From: Eleusine coracana subsp. coracana
Lineage: Eukaryota; Streptophyta; Magnoliopsida; Poales; Poaceae
Direction of reading: 5' to 3'
DNA: 64,000 nucleotides
NCBI GenBank assembly: GCA_032690845.1
Contig: CM064417.1
Coordinates: 23,513,622-23,577,621, forward strand
In this document: positions 1-9,979 of the stretch, piece after piece
Layout of the letters: every line of letters begins with the position of its first letter
How positions within the stretch are numbered: the stretch's first letter is position 1
Translations under genes and position numbers: made by a program
Notes under the pieces: model-generated
Database searches by the model: none
Seen by the model: the letters and a program-made list of their open reading frames with translations, nothing else
Told to the model about the DNA's origin: nothing

Positions 1-824
1 CATTTTAGCAGCTATCATGTCCTTCTCCTTAACGGTGTGCATGCCTCGCTGGCACGAGTGAAGGCGATCTTCACTGCATCCTTGGTTGGAGACCATCCTC
101 TCAATAAGTTCTTTAGCTTTTTCAATGGCCAGTGAGAAGAAGCCCCCTCCCATAGCAGCATCAATATGGTCATGAGCTGACACAGTCAACCCGTTGTAGA
201 GTTCTGGATGATAAGCCATTCATCCATCCCATGATGAGGACAGGCGGCAGTATACTCTTGCAGCCTTTCCCAAGCCTCGGAGATTGACTTCTTGGACTCC
301 TGCTGAAACCTTGAAATTATCCCGTGAAGGGCGTTGGTTTTACCTAGTGGGAAGAACATTGCGAGGAACAAGGTTGAACATTTTTCCCAGGTATTCTAAA
401 CATCCTTGTTTGCGTAAAACTATTGTTTTGCCCTCCCCATAAGGCAGAAAGGAAATAGACGAAGGCGAACGACGTCTTGAGAGACGTCCTTCATCTTGAA
501 TGTGCTGCAAATCTCCAGATGGGCGCTGGCATCCTCATTTGCCTTCCCACAAAATGGGCTGGCCTGCACCACGGGAATGAGACCTGTCTTGATCTCAAAA
601 TTCGCATCTCCCATGATGTGGGTTGCAACAGGAATGTTGGACGCCGAGGGAGCAGAGAAATCACGAAGACTTTTCTGGGCCATGTTGTTGAAGCTTGATG
701 GTGCGGAGATGACTAGTTCACTTGCAGACAAGAACTTCTGAGGAGGGAAGAGACGTGCATGTATCCTTATCAAGTGTTTTTCGGGATCTTCAGTATAATT
801 TTTAGGCAAGGTGAAGCCGGTCGT
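1..824 (-). pseudogene. gag remnant of an Athila-type Ty3/gypsy retrotransposon, running off the left edge
   Basis: Gag forms the particle shell of LTR retrotransposons. Read on the minus strand, this stretch matches the gag at 8594 in this window, sharing blocks such as GDANFEIKTGL, VQASPFCGKANEDASAHL, RLRLFPF and ACPHHGMDEWLIIQN. The start codon at 824-822 is ACG where the other copy has ATG, so initiation is lost. Four codons are missing after DASAHL, and the frame breaks between about 372 and 420. Beyond 186 the frame continues to base 1 (GGGFFSLA, then MVSNQGCSEDRL), a part that the 8594 copy has lost. It is a dead copy of a related but diverged subfamily. Its leader with primer-binding site lies just upstream, at 825-968. 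Confidence 0.85.
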
Positions 825-968
825 TCACTACCCTATTTTCACACAAAAGGAGAAAACAAAACAGTTTAGCTCATTTGAGCGAATCCCAAATAATCTCATA
901 TGCAAGATTAGAACATAGGTAATTCTTTTTATCTATTGCCTTCCTTGGCAACGGTGCGAGAAATGGTT
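825..968 (-). other. leader of the Athila-type remnant with decayed primer-binding site
   Basis: On the minus strand the segment 961-940 reads TCTCGCACCGTTGCC then AAGGAAGGC. It aligns to the leader at 8451-8478 of the plus-strand Athila element (TCTGGCGCCGTTGCC, GGGGAAGGC), so it is the site where the primer tRNA would have annealed, with several substitutions. Homology continues through the leader to the gag start (AATAGGGTAGTG at 843-825 against AACAGGGTAGTG). The LTR of this element should begin next to 968. What actually follows is an LTR end of a different character, described in the next entry. Confidence 0.75.
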
Positions 969-1213
969 TGATGGACCGAGAAGGCGACCAGAGGTGGGGT
1001 GAATGGGAGCCAATTAAAATTCTTCTCAAGAACTTGGCCTATATCCCAATTTCAACCCAAACAAACCTCTAAGCAAATCACCAAGGTCACACACATCAAC
1101 TTGTGATGTGCTAACCCGAGGAATGATTCAAAACAATAAGACACATAGCGGAAGCTGAAGAGGGTCAAAATGAAAAACAAGAGAGTTTCAAGAAATTGCA
1201 ATTTTGGACCTTG

Positions 1214-1352
1214 ACGGAAGTTCCTTCGTTGACACAAGTTCTTTCAGGGTCACGACAGAAGTTCCTTCAAGGTCACGACAAAAGTTCCTTCATCGATGGA
1301 AGTTCCTTCAGGGTCATGACGGAAATTCCTTCGTCGACAGAAGTTCCTTCAG
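1214..1352. repeat. seven-copy GGAAGTTCCTTC cluster inside the LTR
   Basis: Seven imperfect copies of a near-palindrome (GGAAGTTCC followed by TTC), each 18-24 bp apart and joined by GTCGAC, TCACGAC or TCATGAC linkers. Clusters of short palindromes are a recognised feature of Sirevirus LTRs, so this supports the LTR call. The copies differ by one or two bases each. Confidence 0.75.
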
Positions 1353-1964
1353 GGTCAAATCAGGAGCAATATTTTGAAGAGAAAAATCTCAAAACCCTAT
1401 CAAATGAACTCCAAAAATCATGAAATTTGGACCTTAATACATCACGAATCTTCTCTAAAGAGATCCACTCAAAAAGCACATGGAATCATCATGAATTGCA
1501 GATCTTGTGCTAAGAACACCAAAAAGGGGAAACTTGAGAAATTTTCCAAATTGAAGGTGCTAGAGCTCTTGATTCAGTCAAGGACCCATATAGAATTGTT
1601 CTATCTCATCATAGCACGAAGATTCCCAAGAAATCCACCCCAAAAACTCATCCAAAAATGAGAGAAAAAATTCCCACAAAAATAGTTCCAAAAATAGCGA
1701 AAAAAGGGAAATTCAGGATTTAGTGAGAGAGGAAGAACTTGAGCATGAATTTAAATCTCATATCATTGATTCATCAAGTCAAGATACATGGATACGTGGC
1801 TAGGAAACCACCCTCTTCCTCCCACTATTTGGAAGAGCAAGAGATGTCTCTCATAGACCCAGTACTCTCCTCTAATACATGAAGATCTCTTCTAGCACTT
1901 TGAATGAAGACCTAAGGCAAGGCTAAGGGAAAGAGAGGCACCTCTACGACCAGCCCTACCTCTC

Positions 1965-1972
1965 CTTATATA
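1965..1972 (-). promoter_or_regulatory. LTR TATA box
   Basis: TATATAAG on the minus strand within CCTATATAAGGAGAGG. It has the orientation of the copia coding regions and sits centrally in the LTR, as a U3/R promoter would. Confidence 0.55.
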
Positions 1973-2717
1973 GGCCTAGGGGTTGTCCTAAAGACCATCC
2001 TACCTCTCACCTACAATACACTACCACCTACCACCAGGGGCACACCCGTCCATCTTTTTCCTTGTCGCCCAAACGCCATAGAGCCCTTCATGACTTTGCT
2101 TCACCTCGACACAAGCTCCATAATGGTGCCACATGCACCTCCAACCGCCGCCACCGCATTTGAGGCCCAAACCGGGAAACCGCCTTGCACGCTTCTCAAA
2201 GCGCGACTTCTTGATCTTGACGCGTGTCACTTCGTCCTGTGATCCTCCTCGTCAGCAAGTCTCTCCTACCTCCGGTCCATTGGAAGCCTCTACTTGCACT
2301 GACGTCCGATCACCTTTGACTTGGTCAACCCTACCGCCTTGATCACCACCTACAGTTTTGAGGCTCAACCGCAAAATGTCTATTCTTCTTGCCTCTCCAC
2401 GTGTACGGTATGGATCACCCTTGACTTCACCCAGCCTCCCGATTGTCCGGCCCCAAGTCTCCTACTTGTGTCCGATCCTCTTGTCGTTGACTGCCAAGTT
2501 GACTCCAGTGATCTACACATCATGAGACAAGCAAACGCATTTTCCATCTCCTTCAAACTCTCCAACATATTTTCCAACTCCAGTTAGTCATAACCATGAC
2601 ATGCACAAACTCATGCAATCCCCAAAATCCTGCATTTCAACTCAAACACCGAACTCAACCAATGTCAATTACTGATCACATATTGCAAACCATGATACAT
2701 ATCCACATGGTTTCTCA

Positions 2718-4117
2718 ATATCCCCCTTGATGAGTACATTGACAACATCAAATGCACAAAGATTAGGGATTTGAAATGTGAAACCGAATAAGCACATCCA
2801 AATGGCCGAACCTAAAGAAAACATGAAAAGTAGCCATCTAGCATAAGAGGGATCACAAAACCAAAGAGTTGACAAAGAAAGCCACTCGAGAACGCAAAGA
2901 TTGTGAAAAGCGCATGAAAAACGCTCAAGAACATGATATGCTCCCCCTCAACATGTGGTAGGTATCATGTAATGCAAAATGGATCATTTTAAGTTTCGTT
3001 GCATTATTTGTGCATGACCGAATATTTTCTCCCCCTTTGGCAATGAACTCATCAAAGAAGCAAAAGAACAAGTTTGCAATGCATGAAATGCATACCTAAG
3101 GAGCGTCAACAATTATGCAAACAAGCATTTAACCTTGCTAATCACAAGTATAGAGCTATGAAGTGTAAAAGCAATAGCTCAGAATCATACAAAGATCAAG
3201 AATAGATAGCAAGGCATAAACACCAAGAGCTGTACAAGCTAAGCAGAAAGATTGACTAGCTTAGATAGAATCAAATTGGCTCATCATGAGAAAAGCTGCC
3301 ACCACATGTATAAGTACTCCCATCCAAGGCAAAATAAGCATCAAGTGAATCAAAAGAAACTCGTCAGTCTCTATCTCGACCAAGGCAACAAGCATTTATA
3401 GAAAATAAGCTCTACAAACGCTCACATACACAATAGAGACTCATAAGAAAAGAGAAAAGCATTATTCTTATGTGATCCTCATGTAGCTTCTAATCCGTGC
3501 GGAGGGTCGCATAACTAGGTACGGCAAACAACATGAGGCTTCAAAGCACAATTTTTGGATTGTGCATTTTCTATGTTACTTCTAATCCATGCGAAGGGTC
3601 GCACAACTGGGTACGGCAAACACCCCGAGGCTTCAAAGCACAATCAACTTATTTTGCAAATAAAAAGCATAAAGATGAGCATGTCTTTGCAGCAAAAGGA
3701 ACAAATGTTCTCACAATGTTCCATCATGAGCTAAACATTTGCAAAGCCACATTTCGCAAACATAAGGTGCCATGGCCAAAACGTCCTCTAGACTAGCATC
3801 AACACAAATCTCAACAAGGATAAAAGCAATTATACACATGGTGAGCAAGTTTTAGCAAGATTAGTTCATAAGGTTCATAAAAAGCCAAGTTTACCTTTAA
3901 TATTAGTAAGTTGATCAAAAGAGTCTATAATAGGCCATCTAGACTAAGCATGAGAGATTACTATCACATACACACAACTTAGCTCAAGCTCAATCGTAGC
4001 AAAGAGAAATGCAAGAAAGCATAAGAATCAAAGCTCATCTACAAATACATATATTACATATGTGATGCAATACGAAGAAGGTAAGATACAGATATACAAG
4101 AGAACACCAACTCCCCC
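2718..4117 (-). other. Sirevirus-like spacer between pol and 3' LTR, with several polypurine tracts
   Basis: No credible coding frame. On the minus strand the segment has repeated purine tracts: AGGGGGAG at 4158-4151 (inside the pol end), GAGGGGGAG at about 4119-4111, AAAGGGGGAG at about 3040-3031, GAGGGGGAG at about 2949-2941 and AAGGGGGA at about 2728-2721. One of these is presumably the plus-strand primer site next to the 3' LTR. Multiple polypurine tracts before the 3' LTR are described for Sireviruses. The sequence is A-rich and decayed. Confidence 0.55.
3487..3644. repeat. 92-bp imperfect tandem duplication
   Basis: CTTCTAATCCGTGCGGAGGG at 3487 recurs as CTTCTAATCCATGCGAAGGG at 3579. 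Similarity continues through GGTACGGCAAACA and GAGGCTTCAAAGCACAAT in both copies. The period is 92 bp and the second copy is incomplete. It lies in the noncoding spacer of the copia element and no function is visible. Confidence 0.8.
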
Positions 4118-4801
4118 TCAAATGATGCCATAAGGGTGGCAAACACCAAGCTCCCCCTGAAGAAAAGCAAAACGAAAAGAATCTAGGGGCTTGGTAAGGA
4201 TATCAGCCAGTTGGTTTTTGGTGTCGATGTATTTCAGCTCAACATCTCCCTTCTCAACATTGTCTCTCAGGAAGTGGAATTGCACATTAATGTGTTTGAC
4301 GTTACCATGTTTAATTGGGTTTTTGGCTAAGCATATAGCACTAGAGTTATCACATGTGAGTGGAACACTCTTAAAGGTTAACCCATAGTCTCTCATGGTA
4401 GATACTATCCATAGGATTTGTGAACAGCAGCTAGCAGCAGCAACATACTCAGCCTCTATGGTGGATTGGGTTACACTCGACTGCTTACAAGAAGACCGAC
4501 AGATCAAAGAAGTACCCAAGAAATGGAAAGTGCCAGAAGTGCTCTTCCTATCAATTCTACACCCAACAAAGTCCGCATCCGAATACCCAATGAGATCAAG
4601 AGATGAAGATGCAGAGTACCAAAGACCGAACTCAACTGTGTATTTGAGATACCTGAAGATGCGCTTGACAGCTTTGCGATGAGTCACACTTGGGAAAGCA
4701 TGAAAGCGAGCACAAAGACACACCGCAAAGTGTATGTTGGGTCTTGTCACCGTTAGGTACAAGAGGGAGCCGATCATGCTCGTGTACTCCCTTTGGTCCA
4801 C
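4118..4801 (-). pseudogene. Ty1/copia RNase H domain (Sirevirus-like), C-terminal end of pol
   Basis: RNase H removes the RNA strand during reverse transcription. The frame opens with the connection segment (DQREYTSMIGSLLYL) and contains typical copia blocks: SDADFVGC (a catalytic Asp region), DRKSTSGTFHFLG, EAEYVAAASCCSQILW, TCDNSSAICLAKNP, HINVQFHFLRD and LADILTKPLD, then ends CHPYGII and a stop at 4118. It is 227 codons without an internal stop, so it is one of the better preserved parts of this element. It is out of frame with the RT just upstream (shift near 4800-4815), so no working polyprotein could be made. Confidence 0.9.
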
Positions 4802-5844
4802 TGCTTCATAGTCTTCGTAGGGTCAAGTGCTGTTGTAGTGGACATTTGTGTTGACAACGACTTCACATTGACCAAGTCGAACTTCTTCAGGAGATCCTTC
4901 CTGTACTTGGCTTGATGTATGAAGGTGCCTTGCTTGCACTGCTTGATTTGAAGTCCACGAAAGAAGGTGAGCTCGCCCATCATCAACATCTGAAATTCAC
5001 TTTCTATGGCTTCCTGAAATCTGGACACAAGAGCATGAGAGGAACCTCCAAAGATGATATCATCCACGTAAATTTGAACCATTAGAAAGTCATTGACATG
5101 CTTTAGAGTGAACAAGGTTTTGTCAACACACCCCATGACATTGCCCAGTATACCATGTCCTAGGTGCTTGCTTTAGCCCGTACAAAGCCTTCTTAAGCTT
5201 GTACACTTAGTTTGGGTACTTGTGGTGCTCAAAACCAGGTGGTTGTTTCACATAAACGTCTTCCTATATGTAGCCATTTAGGAAAGCACTCCTGACATCC
5301 ATTTGGTTTAGCTTGATGCCCTTAGAAGCAGCAGAGGCAAGTAAAATCCTAATGGCTTCTTTGTGAGCTACAGCAGCAAAGGTTTCCCCATAGTCTAAGC
5401 CCTCAACTTGGCTAAAACCATGAGCAACAAGCCTAGCCTTGTTTCTCACTACCTCACCATCTTCCCCATGCTTGTTTTTGAACACCCACTTGGTTCCTAT
5501 GACATTGACACCAACAGGAGGCTCTACTAGGGTCCACACTTTGTTTCTCTCAAAGTTTTCCAACTCCTCATGCATGGCATTAGCCCAATGTTCATCAGAT
5601 AGTGCGTGTCCAACATCCGAGGGTTCAAAGGTTGCAACAAAGAGAAAATTGGTAAAGCAAGCTAGATGTGCAGACCTTGACCTTGTTGTCCTCTCATAGA
5701 GATTACTGATCATCTGTTGAGGTGGATGTTGATGCTGAATGTGGCTAGGGGCCTCTCTCTCAGAGCATACGTCCCCCTCAATCATAGCTGGAGTTGGCTC
5801 CACTGCGATAGAAGTTGATGTAGAAGCTTTTGGGCCCTCTGCTG
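4802..5844 (-). pseudogene. Ty1/copia reverse transcriptase domain (Sirevirus-like), 3' of the Tat insertion
   Basis: Reverse transcriptase copies element RNA to DNA. From 5908 the minus strand gives the copia RT start (EHWANAMHEELENFERNKVW, TKWVFKNKHGEDG, RNKARLVAHGFSQVEGLDY, LNQMDVRSAFLNGYI), and from 5136 the catalytic block IYVDDIIFGGSS with the YVDD motif intact. Between them (5263-5137) stop codons and frame changes appear, and the bases coding for about a dozen residues before GCVDKTLFTL look deleted. The upstream edge at 5844 is where the Tat element was inserted; the integrase half of the same gene resumes at 23974. A linker rich in Thr/Ser lies next to the junction. Confidence 0.88.
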
Positions 5845-6216
5845 TGGAATACTTACCTTCCGGGTATCCATAGATATGCCTAAGTTGGTGACCGACCGGG
5901 TACCTCACTTATAAGGGAACCGACCGAGTTGGCTTGGACCGCAAGGCAATTAGAGATAGACTTTCTATGTAAATCCTTGTCAGCTACGAGTAGGACTCTT
6001 CATGTACCCCCTGCCGACCAGATATATAGGGTGGCAGGGAACCCCCCATCAGGGACACGACATTACAAAGCAATAGAAACCACAGAACACAGGATGTAGG
6101 GTTTTTACTCTCATTGAGAGGGCCCAAACCTGTATAACTTGACGTCTTTTGCAACCATCACAGTTTTTAGTCTCGACGTAGCCCTATAAATATATTGTCG
6201 AGATCAACTCTCAATA
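5845..6216 (+). repeat. 5' LTR of the Tat element
   Basis: Aligns without net gaps over 372 bp to 23602-23973. A TATA-like GATATATAGG is at 6021-6030, in a block CCCCCTGCCGACCAGATATA shared with the 3' copy, where it reads TATATAAG. The terminal CA of the 3' copy has decayed to TA here. Confidence 0.88.
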
Positions 6217-6218
6217 GT

Positions 6219-6236
6219 TGGCATGCCAGGTAGGGG
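6219..6236 (+). other. primer-binding site of the Tat element
   Basis: TGGCATGCCAGGTAGGGG starts 2 nt after the 5' LTR. TGG at the start pairs with a tRNA CCA end. The form TGGYRYGCCAGGTAGGGG is common in Tat-lineage grass elements; I do not assign the tRNA with certainty. Confidence 0.7.
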
Positions 6237-6273
6237 ACAAGGCTCACTAGGATTCCCAACATCCAGTACTCAT

Positions 6274-6898
6274 CGGACATCAAGATCTCCTTCGGATCGC
6301 TCGACTTTGTCGCTGACACCAATGGTGAGCTAGGTCTAGAGAACCATCGATCCGGCTCGGCCGCAGCCGGATCTATGATAAGCTCATTGTCAGATCTGAT
6401 CCCAGCATTGGCTCTACACAGATTCGGTGATAGACCTACCCCTCAGGTATGACTCAATGTCGGTCCGTTCCTTTGATGAGGATTCGGTGGGATCTGCCTA
6501 CTTATACCCTCTGACCGTGAATGTGGTCGAGATAGATGAGAATCCATCAGGAGACAACGATGAGGAGGGTGGCCGCAAAAGAGATGGTCACGAAGAAGAT
6601 GGCCACGTAGAACAAGGCCACAGGGAAGAAAACCCCCAAGACAACAACTCGTCGGGAGGACATCGCCGCCGAGCGAGAGGATCGCATGGATCTCGCCTCG
6701 CATGACGACTAGACCTTGGACAATTGGAGATCGAAGTAGACAGTGCCAAGGTCTACGACACCCCGCAGAACAACATCACCAGGGCCAAAACTTCGCTTGA
6801 TATCTTGATGGCTGACATAGCATATCAGACCCCTATGATGCATAAGGCGGTGGCCATGCTCAAGGCAGCTGTAGTTCAAGAGGCGATCAGGGGTGAAC
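6274..6898 (+). pseudogene. Tat gag, N-terminal part (interrupted)
   Basis: A frame from about 6291 gives SFGSLDFVADTNGELGLENH and SMISSLSDLIPALALHRFGD, which I recognise as a Tat gag N-terminus; it hits a stop near 6450. Gag-like sequence resumes in another frame (YDSMSVRSFDEDSVGSAYLY, a charged Glu/Asp/His/Arg stretch to 6705) and again at 6724 (LEIEVDSAKVYDTPQNN, KTSLDILMADIAYQTP). The last frame reads to 6898, where the Athila element is inserted, and continues in the same phase at 14424. No ATG is clear near the start. Confidence 0.7.
6894..6898. repeat. target-site duplication (left), TGAAC
   Basis: TGAAC directly precedes the Athila 5' LTR, and the identical TGAAC directly follows the 3' LTR at 14419-14423. 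Five bp is the size expected for Ty3/gypsy integration. Confidence 0.9.
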
Positions 6899-7232
6899 TG
6901 TTGACGGTTGTTAAGTACTATTTTTTACCGTCAACTATACTCAAATAAAGGAGAATTTGGCATTTCATACACGCATGCTTTAGCACAATAATATAGTTCC
7001 ACTTGTACTTGGAGAACTTTGTGCATGCAGGAGGAAATGTGAAGGAAACACCTCAAAAGGCAAGAAAACACACTTTCGACCAATCAGAGAGTGCCACATG
7101 GACGTCACACGGATTGAAGGGCCCATTTTCAGCACTTAACCGACGTAACTCCCTGCAATACCGCGCAAACCAACGTCAGGGCCCACAGGACAGCCACCTG
7201 GAGAAAGCACAGGCCAGGAGGGGCCACCCCCA

Positions 7233-7262
7233 GGTCGGCCGACCTAGTCAGGTCGGCCGACC
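7233..7262. promoter_or_regulatory. paired GGTCGGCCGACC palindromes in the LTR
   Basis: Two perfect 12-bp palindromes 18 bp apart, start to start, about 113 bp upstream of the LTR TATA box. The same pair with the same spacing occurs in the 3' LTR (13204-13233) and again inside the element (9853-9882), also upstream of a TATA box. The palindromic form and repeated position suggest a dimeric protein-binding site; that role is inference. Confidence 0.6.
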
Positions 7263-7374
7263 CGGCCGGGCGCCCTCTCCGCCTGGGCTTCCACGTGTTG
7301 GCTCCTCCGCGACTCCTGATGACGGTTTGAGATGCCTTCGGTGGCGGTTACGCTCCCTTGCCGACCTATTGAGG

Positions 7375-7382
7375 CTATAAAT
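7375..7382 (+). promoter_or_regulatory. LTR TATA box
   Basis: TATAAATA in GAGGCTATAAATAGGAGGG, followed by CACACTCAACACACACC as a plausible start region. The same box is present in the 3' LTR at 13346-13353. Confidence 0.8.
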
Positions 7383-8455
7383 AGGAGGGTGTGCCTTCAC
7401 ACTCAACACACACCACAAGAAGCATTTCTCTCTTGCTAGTAGTAGTTCTTGGAGTTTTAGTGGAGTTAGGCTGAGTCTAGAGCTCTCTAGTCCCAAGTCT
7501 TCACTTGGAATTGGTATGGCTCTTGTATCTTTTCCCTTTTGTAAGACTTTGCTCTTATCAGTATATATATATTTTCTATATAGTTGTGCTTGGGTCATGA
7601 GTTTCTTGTTTGATATTGTGATCCATATATGTGATAATATAGTCTACTTGTGTGATAGTAGTTTATATTTATTATACTACTATTGTCATGCTAGTTATAT
7701 ACCGTCACTATAGTCTAGTTTATATGTTATAGTCTCTATGCTTAGTTTTAGCTGATAAAGTATAGCATGGGTTTGGTGATCGTATTTGTACGGTAGCTCT
7801 GCCTCGTTAATAGTAATCGCGGAGGGGCAGAGTGCTCTTTGGTCATGCAAGTATGGTATTTGGGTGACTGATTTGCATCAATTATTCGTTAGTCTACTGG
7901 TTCGTTGAGGTAGGCGGCAGGTGGTGACAGCCCTGTCCGTCCTTTGAAATCGTCCCCGCTAGGCTAGTGCGTAGGCTCTTGGCGGAAGTCGCCTGTGGAT
8001 GCAGGGGTAAGTCCGTGCCTGAAGTGCTATACTATTGACTGCTAAACCTGAGTGTGGGTCTGTATGTATTCTACTTAGGCTATGCAACTGTATAGGAATG
8101 TATAGTAGGAGTAGCTTAACCTAGTCTTTCCTCCACTAGACTTTATTTATTTAGTAGGAATCTTCTGTGTGTGTCACACTACCCGGTTATTATCATGTAC
8201 CCGCCTGTCTTGGTTAGATATCCTTGCTAATTGTTAACATGATCTTATATGTTAGTAACGCTTCTTGATCATAACCTTCCTTTGGGATAAACAAATACCA
8301 TACCCTGAATACTTCCGGGTGAAATGCTACAGCGGTATTCTCCGTGCGCTTGTGGATTTTACCTACTTGACTCTGGGACATATTAGTGAACCGTTTCTGG
8401 CCCCGTGCCGGGAATGATTTATTAATATGGCTTAGCAAAAGTCAACAAGCATTTC

Positions 8456-8473
8456 TGGCGCCGTTGCCGGGGA
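8456..8473 (+). other. primer-binding site of the Athila-type element
   Basis: TGGCGCCGTTGCCGGGGA, 8 nt after the LTR end at 8447. This is the primer site typical of Athila elements, reported as complementary to tRNA-Asp. The minus-strand remnant has a decayed version at 942-959. Confidence 0.85.
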
Positions 8474-8593
8474 AGGCGTATGATTCAAGAAAAATTACTA
8501 ATGTATATAGTAGTGTTGCAATTATTAAGGCTATCTCCTAGGCAGGCTAACATTGCTTTGTTTTCTGCATTTTGTATGAAAACAGGGTAGTGT

Positions 8594-9507
8594 ATGACTG
8601 GTTTTGACTTGCCGACAAACTTCACTGAAGATCCTGAGTCACTCCTGAGAAGGACGCGAGCTAGGCTCACCCCTCCTTGTAAGGAGACTCGGCTAATCGA
8701 ACCTATCATTCCCGCACCATCAAGCTCTGAGCAAATGGCCGACAAGACCCTCCGCGAGTTCTCCGCTCCCTCCGCTGCCAACATCCCTACGGGACCAGCT
8801 GGCATTGTGGGAGATGCGAACTTCGAGATCAAGACCGGTCTCATCACCATGGTGCAGGCTAGCCCATTCTGTGGGAAAGCCAATGAGGACGCTAGTGCTC
8901 ATCTCCAGCAATTCCTGGAGATTTGCAACACGTTCAAAATGAAGGACGTCACCCCCGACGCTGTTCGCCTTCGACTGTTCCCGTTCTCTCTCCTTGGGAG
9001 AGCGAGACAGTGGTCCTACGCAAACCCTGAAGCTGTGAACACTTGGGAGAAGTGTTCAGCTGCGTTCCTTGCAAAGTTCTTCCCGCTGGGCAAGACCAAT
9101 GCCCTCCGCGGAAGGATCTCAAGCTTCCAGCAGGAGTCGAAGGAGTCGATTCCTGAGGCATGGGAGAGGCTCCAGGAGTACATCCTGGCATGTCCCCACC
9201 ACGGGATGGATGATTGGCTGATCATCCAGAACTTCTACAACGGGCTTACTCCGTCGGCACGCGACCACCTCGACGCTGCTGCTGGTGGAGCCTTCTTCTC
9301 GCTCACTGTAAGCAACAGCCTTCGAAGTCCACAAGGCAGCAACCTCCGAGGTCTGCAAAGAGACAGGCTGTGAAGCCTGCAAAACCGCAGCCTCCGAAGC
9401 CTAAGAAGCCACCGACCGCAACAAAGACCAAGAAGGTGTGGCGAGTGAAACAAGAAGCATCATCCGTGTCTTCATCTCCGGGACCGGACAACGCTTCATC
9501 GAGCTGA
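8594..9507 (+). pseudogene. shortened Athila gag fused to a Lys/Pro-rich tail
   Basis: Gag coat protein. The ATG at 8594 (GTGTATGACTGG) opens a frame with gag blocks (FSAPSAANIPTG, GDANFEIKTGL, VQASPFCGKANEDASAHL, ARQWSYANPEAVNTWEKC, KTNALRGRISSFQQESKES, RLQEYILACPHHGMDDWL). After FFSLTV (about 9308) homology to the other gag stops and this frame ends at 9373. The neighbouring frame then reads a basic tail (PKPKKPPTATKTKKVWRVKQ) to a TGA at 9505-9507. The same kind of tail follows the protease in the minus-strand copy (29623-29841), so a deletion here joined mid-gag to the tail, removed the protease and shifted the frame. No zinc knuckle is seen. Confidence 0.85.
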
Positions 9508-9852
9508 ACGCCGGAGAAAAGTCCCGCTCGTCGGACTTTAAAAGGTGAGTCCTCGCCGGGAGGTTAAACTGGTAGTTATCCATATTTGTTCTTTTAATTG
9601 CATATTTGCTTTCCACCACATTTTGATTTTTCCCGACCACTGCATTTCTGCATTTTTGAATTTTTCCAGCCACCTTGGAATTTTTCAAAACTCATTTGCA
9701 TTTTTTGAAAATTTAGAAAATAGGTTTTTGGGCTTTCCATTTTGAAAAGATATTTTGTCGAGCTTTTTGAGCAAAAAGGCAGCAGGGGACAAATCCCCTA
9801 GCCGTTGGGGAACACATAGGAAAAATGGGGCTGCCAGGAGGCCCACCTGCCA

Positions 9853-9882
9853 GGTCGGCCGACCTGGTGGGGTCGGCCGACC
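9853..9882. promoter_or_regulatory. internal copy of the paired GGTCGGCCGACC module
   Basis: Two GGTCGGCCGACC palindromes (9853-9864 and 9871-9882) with the same 18-bp spacing as in the LTR. The bases in front (GCCAGGAGG, CCACC) also match the LTR segment starting at 7213, so it looks like a diverged copy of the LTR upstream module. Confidence 0.65.
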
Positions 9883-9973
9883 CCCTAACCCCACCTTTTC
9901 CTGTGCTCCTTTCTCCCAACGGCTATATGGCCGTTGCTCTGTCCCTTTCTAACGGCCATCTTGCTTCCTTGGC

Positions 9974-9979
9974 TATAAA
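9974..9979 (+). promoter_or_regulatory. internal TATA box upstream of ORF2
   Basis: TATAAA in TTGGCTATAAACCGCCC, 92 bp after the palindrome pair and 278 bp before the ORF2 ATG. A pyrimidine-rich leader (CTCATCCTTCACTCCCCTCC) follows. The arrangement mirrors the LTR promoter. Confidence 0.55.

Larger units (their letters stand above)
969..2717 (-). repeat. long terminal repeat, probably the 3' LTR of the minus-strand Sirevirus-like copia element
   Basis: Minus-strand LTR. Its 3' end at 969 reads TCGGTCCATCA, with CA as the terminal dinucleotide, preceded by a C-rich CATTCACCCCACCTCTGG stretch that I recognise from grass Sirevirus LTR ends. A TATA box (TATATAAG, 1972-1965) and a seven-copy GGAAGTTCC-type cluster lie inside. 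The 5' limit is uncertain: a purine tract at 2730-2720 (TCAAGGGGGATAT, minus strand) suggests TGAG at about 2717, but other purine tracts follow further right. Alternative: because it directly touches the Athila leader at 968, it could be the LTR of that element. I favour the copia assignment from the terminal sequence. There is no similarity by eye to the Athila LTR at 6899. Confidence 0.5.
6899..8447 (+). repeat. 5' LTR of the Athila-type element
   Basis: 1549 bp, starting TGTTGACGG and ending AAAAGTCAACA, so the ends form a 7-bp inverted repeat TGTTGAC/GTCAACA. It contains two perfect 12-bp palindromes GGTCGGCCGACC (7233-7244, 7251-7262) and a TATA box at 7375-7382. Bases 7143-8447 are repeated at 13114-14418 with differences at about 7344, 8255, 8352 and 8362. 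Confidence 0.93.

Noticed and set aside
1374..1661. 95-codon plus-strand frame
   Set aside because: Falls in the LTR, Lys/Ser-rich low-complexity product, no similarity, and antisense to the LTR transcript.
7248..7598. 116-codon minus-strand frame repeated at 13219-13569
   Set aside because: Antisense to the LTR promoter region, duplicated only because the LTR is; composition is not protein-like.
7516..7713. 65-codon frame duplicated at 13487-13684
   Set aside because: It lies inside the two LTRs, so the duplication reflects LTR identity; no protein similarity or conserved start context.
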